Below are positions 1 to 6,300 of a stretch of 7,534 bases of DNA, piece after piece. The stretch's first letter is position 1, and the number at the start of each line of letters is the position of its first letter. A program made the position numbers and the translations under genes. Under the pieces are notes generated by a model. The model saw only the letters and a list, made by a program, of their open reading frames with translations, was not told where the DNA came from and did not search any database. Source of the stretch: Alphaproteobacteria bacterium (GTDB taxonomy: Bacteria; Pseudomonadota; Alphaproteobacteria; Micavibrionales; CSBR16-224); the NCBI GenBank assembly GCA_007116755.1, contig SKHU01000032.1:1-7534 (forward strand), written 5' to 3'.

Positions 1-93
1 TATTATGGAAATTTTTACGGATTTGTTTCGTGTATGGGCGAAGACGGGAATCGGAAAGAAAACATAATCCATTTTCAAGGTATTTCCATAATG
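1..93. repeat. Spaced inverted repeat TATTATGGAAAT / ATTTCCATAATG
   Basis: Bases 1-12 (TATTATGGAAAT) match the reverse complement of bases 82-93 (ATTTCCATAATG) at 11 of 12 positions, with about 69 bases between the arms. The right arm overlaps a weak possible -35 (TTTCCA, 83-88) standing 18 bases before CATAAT (107-112). This could be a pair of regulator-binding half-elements, or chance in AT-rich DNA. The left arm touches the window edge, so the repeat may extend further. Confidence 0.35.
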
Positions 94-177
94 TGCTTAT
101 TTTCGACATAATACCCCCGCGTTTCTGTAACAATCTTTCAAAATTAACAAAAAAATAACTTTTTATTTCTTATAAGC

Positions 178-205
178 TTGCATTGGGTCGAATCGGTTTT
201 AAAAT
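178..205 (+). promoter_or_regulatory. Candidate sigma-70-type promoter for the AAA+ gene
   Basis: TTGCAT at 178-183 (3 of 6 to TTGACA, within the CTTGCA form also seen before the tRNA in this window) is followed after 16 bases by TAAAAT at 200-205 (5 of 6 to TATAAT). Transcription would begin near 212, giving a leader of about 165 bases. A weaker alternative is TTTCCA (83-88), 18 bases, CATAAT (107-112). Read by eye only. Confidence 0.45.
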
Positions 206-360
206 ACCCCCTGTAATGTCAGCAGCGATAATTATGCAAACAGACAGCTTTCCGCTTCCGGCGATTCGGCCTGTTCGGTGTCTGCGCTCCGCCGGGAATG
301 TCCGGATAAGAAGCAACGCTGTCTTGGCCGATGCAACGAAAGATATATAAAAACGAAAAT

Positions 361-366
361 AAGGAG
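361..366 (+). promoter_or_regulatory. Shine-Dalgarno site fixing the AAA+ start
   Basis: AAGGAG lies 10 bases before ATG at 377. The reading frame stays open upstream to a GTG at 278, but that codon has no ribosome site, and the extra 33 residues would be Arg/Lys/Cys-rich and unlike the family. This site therefore favours the 377 start. Confidence 0.8.
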
Positions 367-376
367 AAAATCCGCT

Positions 377-1813
377 ATGGTAGATAAAAACACTGACGTC
401 AAACGCCATGTTGTGATGGATATTGAATCGGGTGCGGTTTACGGAATCGCCCTGAAAGAAGACGGATCGGTACACGGCATGCAGCGTTTCGACCGCGATC
501 TGCCTACCATTTTCGGATTGCCGCCGAAGCCGCCGAAAGGTCCGGCTCTTCCGCCTCCGGGTGGTGCTCCGGGCGGCGGGGATGATGATCTGCCCTACGG
601 CAAGACGGTTTACGCCGTTGATCTGGGCGGATCGGAAGATAAAAATCTCTTTACGATCGTTTTCCCCAGCAAAGAGGAAATTGAAGAAGGCCAGTTGCCG
701 CATGTCGGTGTCAAATCATTGCCTGCGGATCTCGTCAAGGCCGGTTTGGCCGCATGGCCGGATACGCTGAAAAGCGCCGTCCAGAAAGATCTGGAAAACG
801 AAGAGGCGCTGAAGGAAGCGATGTCAACGATTATGGAACTGGTCGGTCTTGAAAACGTCAAGAAAGACCTCAAACAGAATATCGCCATGGCGCGTTTTAT
901 CCGTGCGAAACAGGATGTACTGGACAGCAAGGGCAGCGCACATACAGGGCCGTCCCTGCACCTCGTCTTTACCGGAAACCCCGGAACGGGGAAAACCACG
1001 GTGGCGCGCGAATATGCGAAGGTTCTGCACTCGCTTGGCTTTATTAAAAAGCCGAAAGTGCACGAAGTCAGCCGTACCGATCTTGTCGCCGGTTATGTCG
1101 GCCAGACGGCGCTGAAAACGCGCGAGCAAATCGAAAAGGCCAAAGGCGGCATTCTGTTCGTCGATGAGGCCTATGCGCTGACGCTCAGCAGTGCCAGCAA
1201 CGATTTCGGCAAGGAGGCGATTGCCGAACTGGTCGCCGCGATGGAAAATATGCGTGATGATCTGGTTGTGATTGTTGCCGGTTATCCGGAGCCGATGAAG
1301 AAATTCATCGATGCCAACGAAGGTTTGAAATCCCGTTTCCAGACCTATCTGACATTCGAGGATTACAATCTGAACGAGTTGTCGGGCATCATGGATTACA
1401 TGCTGGCAGATCGCGGCTACACGATGGAACAGGATGCGAAAAATCATGCCGTTCAACTGATCAAGGAAGAGATGTCTTCGGCCAAAGACCATTTCGGTAA
1501 CGGACGTACCGTACGGAATCTGGTCGATAAAGCCGAAAAGAATTTGGCCTTCCGTCTTGACCAGGCCGGACAGTTGAAAAAAGGTGTTCTGAGCAATGAA
1601 GACATGAAAAAGGCGCTGACAACGTTGACGCTGGAAGATGTCAAAGAGATCAGCCTGTCCGGCATTTCCTCCAAGAAAGGCAAGCGCCCGATTGGCTGGG
1701 TGTCGGAAGATGAGACCAATGACAATAAGGATGGCAAGGTGCAAAAGCCCCAGACTCCGTCCGCTCCCGTTATTTCCAACCGTGCGCGTTTTAACGCAGG
1801 CGGTCCGCGATAA
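377..1813 (+). CDS. CbbX/SpoVK-type AAA+ ATPase with novel N-terminal domain
   Basis: A 478-residue cytosolic AAA+ ATPase of the CbbX/CfxQ/SpoVK group, ring-forming motors that remodel a partner protein using ATP. Seen in the sequence: Walker A GNPGTGKT (200-207, Lys206), pore-loop segment GYVGQTALKT after the second strand, Walker B GGILFVDEAYAL (Asp263, Glu264), sensor-1 strand LVVIVAGYPE (296-305), Arg finger GLKSRF (Arg320), and sensor-2 lid GNGRTVRNL (Arg377, Arg380). Residues 1-140 are not part of the usual core: a small domain, a Pro/Gly-rich stretch (about 48-68), an acidic DDD, then more folded-looking sequence. The C-terminal tail (about 433-478) contains RPIGW and is polar and probably disordered. 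No signal peptide or membrane segment is visible. Classic CbbX is a Rubisco activase, but no Rubisco gene is in the window and this protein is longer, so I do not use that name. It is a single-gene unit closed by the terminator at 1862-1899. Two degenerate relatives follow. The target is unknown. Confidence 0.93.
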   Translation: MVDKNTDVKRHVVMDIESGAVYGIALKEDGSVHGMQRFDRDLPTIFGLPPKPPKGPALPPPGGAPGGGDDDLPYGKTVYAVDLGGSEDKNLFTIVFPSKEEIEEGQLPHVGVKSLPADLVKAGLAAWPDTLKSAVQKDLENEEALKEAMSTIMELVGLENVKKDLKQNIAMARFIRAKQDVLDSKGSAHTGPSLHLVFTGNPGTGKTTVAREYAKVLHSLGFIKKPKVHEVSRTDLVAGYVGQTALKTREQIEKAKGGILFVDEAYALTLSSASNDFGKEAIAELVAAMENMRDDLVVIVAGYPEPMKKFIDANEGLKSRFQTYLTFEDYNLNELSGIMDYMLADRGYTMEQDAKNHAVQLIKEEMSSAKDHFGNGRTVRNLVDKAEKNLAFRLDQAGQLKKGVLSNEDMKKALTTLTLEDVKEISLSGISSKKGKRPIGWVSEDETNDNKDGKVQKPQTPSAPVISNRARFNAGGPR

Positions 1814-1861
1814 GACGGGATAGCGCTGTCCTTTGATCCTGAGGGGAGAGAAGGACAAACG

Positions 1862-1899
1862 AAAACCGGCTCCGTGCAATATGACGGAGCCGGTTTTTT
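1862..1899 (+). terminator. Strong intrinsic terminator after the AAA+ gene
   Basis: A stem of up to 14 base pairs (1862-1875 with 1884-1897; core ACCGGCTCCGT / ACGGAGCCGGT) has an 8-base loop GCAATATG and runs into TTTTTT (1894-1899). It lies 48 bases after the stop codon. The A-run on the 5' side means it might also work on the - strand, but no - strand gene needs it. Confidence 0.92.
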
Positions 1900-1914
1900 A
1901 TTTACCATGGGATA

Positions 1915-1943
1915 TTGACAAATTTCGTCACTCGGCATACTAT
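1915..1943 (+). promoter_or_regulatory. Promoter for the pseudo-AAA+ gene pair
   Basis: A perfect TTGACA (1915-1920) is followed by exactly 17 bases and TACTAT (1938-1943, 4 of 6 to TATAAT). It sits just after the terminator of the upstream gene and 67 bases before the next start codon. The two small genes therefore appear to be transcribed separately from the intact AAA+ gene. Confidence 0.7.
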
Positions 1944-1995
1944 GTAAAATTATTTTTGGTGTATGTACCCGCAATGATCGGGGAAAGGCTTTAAA

Positions 1996-2008
1996 CGGAA
2001 AACTTCCG
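1996..2008 (+). promoter_or_regulatory. Small hairpin over the ribosome site of the first pseudo-AAA+ gene
   Basis: CGGAA (1996-2000), loop AAC, TTCCG (2004-2008) can form a 5-base-pair hairpin directly before ATG at 2011. Its 5' arm is the best nearby Shine-Dalgarno-like sequence, so translation may be weak or controlled. A second purine run, GGGAAAGG (1981-1988), is too far upstream to be an ordinary site. The stem is short and could be chance. Confidence 0.3.
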
Positions 2009-2010
2009 CA

Positions 2011-2544
2011 ATGACAGAGGTAAAAAACACAGAGCTACGGGATCGGTTCAAGGCGACGGTGCCGCCCAAGCCGTCACAGCACAGGATACTCGTTGGCGGA
2101 GATCGGGAGGCTTTTATCACTGCCGGAAAAAAATATGCGAGAGAGTTGCATGAAAGCGGCAAAACAGCGACATCAAAACTGTTTACATGCGATTACGGGC
2201 ATTTTATGCAGCCGTATTCCGGCCATGCAGCGCTATCTATGAAAAATTATTTTCAAAGGGCGCAAAAAGGGGTTCTGATGGTGGAGGAGCCGTATCTGCT
2301 GATAGAAAACTGCCAGTGCGGCCATGAAGCTCTGATGGCATTGATGACGCTCATGGAAAAACATACGCTGGATTCCGCCGTGATCTTTAGTGGAGATGCA
2401 GAGAAGATGCAAAAATTTTTGGAAGCCTGCCCCGGCTTTACGGCAGAGGTTGCGTTGCCTGTGATAGATTTGGAAAACGGCGGGGCTCATAAAAATCGCT
2501 CCTGCTTTCGTTTAGGTCTTGACCGGAAGGGCGGGTTAAAGTAA
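2011..2544 (+). CDS. Degenerate AAA+ (CbbX-like) mini-paralogue, Walker A lost
   Basis: A 177-residue protein with no family name I recognise on its own, but its order of motifs follows the core of the AAA+ protein encoded just upstream. Residues 25-48 align with the Walker A strand and helix, but the P-loop GNPGTGKT is replaced by GGDREAFI, with no P-loop Lys, while the following helix KKYARELHESG resembles the intact REYAKVLHSLG. PYSGHAAL (68-75) matches GYVGQTAL of the pore loop. KGVLMVEEPYLL (86-97) matches GGILFVDEAYAL with Asp changed to Glu. AVIFSGDAEKMQKFLEA (123-139) matches the sensor-1 strand and helix. The protein ends soon after, with no Arg finger (SRF) and no sensor-2 lid. ATP hydrolysis is therefore unlikely. 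The reading frame is intact, which argues against simple decay. It may act as an adaptor or inhibitory subunit of the full ATPase (inference). The start is the first ATG in frame; its ribosome site is weak. Confidence 0.8.
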   Translation: MTEVKNTELRDRFKATVPPKPSQHRILVGGDREAFITAGKKYARELHESGKTATSKLFTCDYGHFMQPYSGHAALSMKNYFQRAQKGVLMVEEPYLLIENCQCGHEALMALMTLMEKHTLDSAVIFSGDAEKMQKFLEACPGFTAEVALPVIDLENGGAHKNRSCFRLGLDRKGGLK

Positions 2545-2596
2545 TATGTCAACTAAAATCGGTTATCAATAAACATTAGGGCACGGAAACCGGATT

Positions 2597-3187
2597 ATGG
2601 CATCTAAAGAAAAAAAATCGGCATGGGGAAAGCTACGCTCCTATTTCGGCGGCAGCGCAGAGGCTGAAAAAAAAGTTGCTGTCGAGGAAGGCGTGGCCGA
2701 GGATGCGCAGGAAACAAAACATCTTGTCATCACGGGCGAGTTGCGTGATCGCGTTGCGGGGGCGGCAAAACAATATGCGAAACAATTGCATGAGGCAGGG
2801 GATATTCCGACTGAAGAGATGCGGGTGGTCGGGTATAGAGACCTGCTTTCCGAATATGTCGGCCAGTCCATTACGAAACTGCATGATAAGCTGGATAGTG
2901 TCAAAGGCGGCATCTTGTTTATTGAGGAACCGTACCGTTTAACGGATTTCAATGACTGGGGAGATGAGGTCGTGGAAGAGCTATGGCGCGTCATGGCAAA
3001 AGAGGATGCCGACCCTGTGATTGTTCTGGGCGGCCGCGCCGATAAAATACAGGAGTTTTTACAGACATATCCCGAAGATATGAAACCGCTTGCGCTTAAC
3101 CATATTTCCCTGAAAGGCGCGGGTGTGGCGGCTGATCCGCGTAAAAAGTATAAAAACGGCACAACCGGCTCGACCGGGCCGAAGTAA
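2597..3187 (+). CDS. Second degenerate AAA+ (CbbX-like) mini-paralogue
   Basis: A 196-residue protein related to both neighbours. Residues 1-40 are a charged leader (Lys-rich, then Glu/Ala-rich) not shared with them. KHLVITG (41-47) matches HLVFTG before Walker A of the intact ATPase, but GNPGTGKT becomes GELRDRVA. AAKQYAKQLHEAG (56-68) keeps the next helix. SEYVGQSITKL (85-95) preserves the pore loop nearly unchanged. KGGILFIEEPYRL (103-115) keeps Walker B with Asp to Glu. PVIVLGGRADKIQEFL (140-155) matches the sensor-1 region. The Arg finger and lid are missing, and the end is basic and Gly/Thr-rich. The shared EEPY in place of DEAY suggests that this gene and the one 52 bases upstream came from one already altered ancestor. 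No terminator or clear promoter lies between them, so they are probably co-transcribed. ATP binding is doubtful; a structural or regulatory role beside the full ATPase is inferred. The ribosome site (GGAAA, 2585-2589) is modest. Confidence 0.82.
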   Translation: MASKEKKSAWGKLRSYFGGSAEAEKKVAVEEGVAEDAQETKHLVITGELRDRVAGAAKQYAKQLHEAGDIPTEEMRVVGYRDLLSEYVGQSITKLHDKLDSVKGGILFIEEPYRLTDFNDWGDEVVEELWRVMAKEDADPVIVLGGRADKIQEFLQTYPEDMKPLALNHISLKGAGVAADPRKKYKNGTTGSTGPK

Positions 3188-3225
3188 AAACGTACATTTT
3201 CTTTCTGATAATCTGTTCTGAATTC

Positions 3226-3253
3226 AAACCGGTGGCGACACCGGTTTTCCTTT
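3226..3253 (+). terminator. Intrinsic terminator after the pseudo-AAA+ pair
   Basis: AAACCGGTG (3226-3234) and CACCGGTTT (3239-3247) form a 9-base-pair stem with a GCGA tetraloop of the stable GNRA type, followed by TTTTCCTTT. It lies 38 bases after the stop codon and ends where the putA promoter begins. Confidence 0.87.
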
Positions 3254-3280
3254 GTCACGGCGGCTTGGCGGTGATATATT
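3252..3280 (+). promoter_or_regulatory. Promoter for putA-nadD
   Basis: TTGTCA (3252-3257, 5 of 6 to consensus) is followed by 17 bases and TATATT (3275-3280, 5 of 6). The predicted start near 3287 leaves a leader of about 30 bases. The -35 overlaps the final T residues of the preceding terminator. No clear operator palindrome is visible around it. Confidence 0.72.
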
Positions 3281-3306
3281 CAGGCAGCGGCAACAGGACA
3301 TAAATC

Positions 3307-3312
3307 AGGAGA
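3307..3312 (+). promoter_or_regulatory. Shine-Dalgarno site fixing the putA start
   Basis: AGGAGA lies 6 bases before ATG at 3319. It supports this start over the in-frame ATGs at 3418 and 3427, and means the Gly/Gln-rich repeat at the N-terminus is probably translated. Confidence 0.8.
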
Positions 3313-3318
3313 CAGGCG

Positions 3319-6300
3319 ATGCAGACACAGCGTAAAGCCGGGCAGGGCAAAACAGGGCAGGGTAAAGCAGGGCAAGGTAATCTTGAAGCGGTTGTAGCGC
3401 CGCTGACCGGCGACGGTATGGAGGAGATGCGCGGCTTATATCATGCAGATGAAACAGAGATGCTGAAGCAACTGGTCGAAGCCGCATCCCTGCCTGAGGC
3501 CTCAAAGCGCCGCATTCGCGATTTTGCGGCCGATCTGGTGCATAACGTGCGTGCCAGCCGCAAGCGTTTCGGCGGGCTGGATACGTTTTTGCAGCAATTC
3601 GGGCTGAACACGCAGGAAGGTATTGCCCTGATGTGTCTGGCCGAAGCCTTGCTGCGCATTCCCGACAGCAACACCGCCGACAAGCTGATCCGCGACAAGA
3701 TGGGCAGCGCCGACTGGAACAAACATGTCGGTACGGGGGATGATATTTTTGTCAACGCCTCGACATGGGCGCTGATGCTGACCGGAAAGGTGATCGGAAA
3801 CTTCACCGAGGACGGGGATAAGAAAAATACCACGGCGGCGGATGTTCTCGGCGGTATGGTGTCGCGGCTCGGCGAGCCGGTGGTGCGGCAGGCGATGTTG
3901 CATGCGATGAAGATATTGGGGCGGCAATTCGTGATGGGGCGCACGATCGGCGAGGCGATCAAACGCGCCAAGAAAGAAGAGGCGCTCGGTTATCGCTATT
4001 CCTACGATATGCTGGGCGAGGGGGCGCGTACGCGTGCAGATGCGCGCCGCTATTTCGAGGTGTATAAAAAAGCGGTCGAGAATATCGGCGAATCCGTTGC
4101 GGGGCGCGACGGGAACTCTCCGGTGACAACGCCCGGAATTTCTGTCAAGCTTTCGGCACTGCACCCGCGCTATTCCTATGCGCAACGCCATATCTGCGTG
4201 CCGGAACTGACGGAAATGCTCAAAGAGCTGTCATTGCTGGCAGCGCGGTATAAAATCGGCCTGACGGTGGATGCGGAAGAGGCCGACCGTCTGGAAATCT
4301 CTCTGGAAATTTTTGCGCGTGTCTATCTGGACGAGGAAATCGCGCAGACCGGATGGACGGGGCTGGGGCTGGCGGTGCAAGCCTATCAGAAACGCGCCGA
4401 TGCGGTGATCAACTGGCTGGCGGAGCTGGTGAAGGAAGGGCGCAATATTCTTGGCAATACCCGCCCGTTGATGCTGCGTCTGGTCAAAGGCGCATATTGG
4501 GACAGTGAGATCAAACACGCGCAGGAGGAGGGGCTGCACGGCTATCCCGTCTTTACCCGCAAACATGCAACGGATGTGTCCTATCTGGCCTGTGCGCAGA
4601 AACTGCTGCAAAACCGCGATCTGTTTTATTCGCAATTCGCCACGCATAATGCGCATACGGTGGCGACAGTGCTGGAGATGGCAGGTGAGGATAAAACAGG
4701 TTTCGAGTTTCAAAGGCTGCACGGTATGGGCGAGCCGCTTTATCACCAGATTGTCGGTCTTGCGGGAGAAAACGGCAAATATCCCGTGCGGATTTACGCG
4801 CCGGTCGGCATACATGAGGATCTTTTGCCTTATCTTGTGCGCCGCCTTTTGGAAAACGGAGCGAACAGCTCTTTTGTCAACCGTTTGCAGGATGATTCCG
4901 TACCGGTGACGGAAATCGTACGCGACCCCGTTGATTATACCAAAAGCGTTGATTGCAAGCCGCATCCGAAGATTCCGTTTCCCGCCGATCTTTACGGGGC
5001 GGAGCGCCGCAATTCGGAAGGTGTTGAAACCAGCGATACGGTTGAAATGCAAAAACTTCTCGACGGTATGGCGGCGTTCGGCGGGATGTCCTATATCGCG
5101 GCGCCGGTAATCGGCGGCGAGGTGCGGCAGGAGAAAAAACGTGCCCGCGACGTGACCAACCCGTCCGACCGTGCCGATGTTGTCGGTACGCTGACCGAGG
5201 CAACGGAAGAGGATATGAAGAACGCGCTGGAGGTGACGAAGACGTTTTTCCCTGCATGGCGCGACACGCCGGCGGAAGAACGCGCCGCCTGTCTGATGCG
5301 TATGGCCGATTTGATGGAGCGCCACCGTGACGAGCTTTTGATGTTGTGCTGCCGCGAGGCGGGAAAAACCATTCCCGACGGCATCGCCGAAATTCGCGAG
5401 GCCGTGGATTTCTGCCGCTATTACGCCGTCGAGGCGCAAAAACGCTGCGGCGCACCGATTGATCTGCCGGGGCCGACGGGAGAGCGCAACCAGTTGCAAT
5501 TGCAGGGGAGGGGCGTATTTTTGTGTATCAGCCCGTGGAATTTTCCGCTGGCGATTTTTATCGGACAGGTGACGGCGGCGCTGGCGGCAGGCAATTGCGT
5601 GATCGCCAAACCGGCCGGGCAGACAACGCTGATTGCTGCGCGCGCGGTAGAGCTTCTCTATGAATCCGGTATTCCGAAACAGGCGCTGGCCTTTGTGCCG
5701 GGGCCGGGGCGGTTGATGGGAGATGTGCTGGTTGCCTCGCCCGATATCGGCGGTGTGGCCGTAACAGGCTCGACGGCGACGGCATGGACGATCAACCGGA
5801 CGCTGGCCGCGCGTAAAGCGCCGATCGTACCGCTGATTGCCGAAACGGGCGGTCAGAACGCGATGATCGTTGATTCCAGCGCGCTGCCCGAGCAAGTGGT
5901 CGATGATGTTATTATCAGCGCGTTTCAGTCGGCGGGGCAGCGCTGTTCCGCCCTGCGTGTGCTGTTTTTGCAGGAGGAGGTTGCCGATAAAATTATCACC
6001 ATGCTTGACGGCGCGGTGCAGGAGCTTGTCCTCGGCGATCCCTCGCGCCTGTCTACAGATATCGGCCCCGTGATTGACGATGCCGCGCGCGATGCGCTGC
6101 AGGCGCATATCGAGGAAATGGAAAAAACCGCAAAACTGCTGACCCGCACGCCGCTTTCGGCCGATCTGGCAAAACAGGGCAGTTTTCTTGCCCCCTGCGC
6201 TTTCGAGATCAAGGATCTTTCCGTTCTGGAAGAAGAACATTTCGGCCCGATCCTGCATGTCATCCGTTACAAAAGCCGTGACCTCGATAAAGTGGTCGAT

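Larger units (their letters stand above)
1..376. other. AT-rich leader region upstream of the AAA+ gene, no supported gene
   Basis: I see no defensible complete gene here. The first 170 bases are clearly richer in A+T than the coding regions and hold short open stretches in several frames, none with a convincing ribosome site. Two stretches could be pieces of genes cut by the window edge: one on + ending in TAA at 65-67, and one on - starting at the ATG complementary to 107-109 and running off the left edge. Neither has recognisable protein character. The region contains a spaced inverted repeat (1-12 with 82-93), a repeated AATACCCCC element (110-118 and 203-211), a candidate promoter at 178-205, and a leader of roughly 165 bases before the AAA+ start codon. 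Confidence 0.6.

Noticed and set aside
1..109. A divergent - strand gene start (ATG at the complement of 107-109) running off the left edge.
   Set aside because: Thirty-six codons stay open and GGGGG lies close upstream, but other frames here are equally open, composition is unlike the real genes and the product matches nothing I know. It needs sequence beyond the edge.
256..298. A possible leader hairpin (TTCCGGCG with CGCCGGGAA), considered as part of a riboswitch.
   Set aside because: It is one short bulged stem with a long loop, without the conserved core of any riboswitch class I can recognise.
234..350. A 38-codon frame in the leader of the AAA+ gene, ending 26 bases before its start, considered as a regulatory leader peptide.
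   Set aside because: It has no Shine-Dalgarno sequence, no run of one amino-acid codon of the attenuator type, and no terminator/antiterminator pair after it.
278..376. Extension of the AAA+ protein to the GTG at 278.
   Set aside because: There is no ribosome site before that GTG, whereas AAGGAG precedes ATG 377. The added residues are basic and Cys-rich with no resemblance to the family.
377..1813. Naming the AAA+ gene cbbX (Rubisco activase).
   Set aside because: The core is CbbX-like, but no Rubisco gene is present, and the N-terminal domain and tail are extra. The core motifs alone do not prove that function.
824..1879. A 351-codon - strand open frame opposite the AAA+ gene.
   Set aside because: It overlaps the Walker A to sensor-2 coding region, has no ribosome site I can see, and starts inside the terminator hairpin.
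2011..3187. Treating the two small AAA+-like genes as pseudogenes or pieces of one broken ATPase.
   Set aside because: Both frames are intact with their own starts, each covers the same core region rather than successive parts, and they share conserved segments. Duplication with retained function fits better than breakage.
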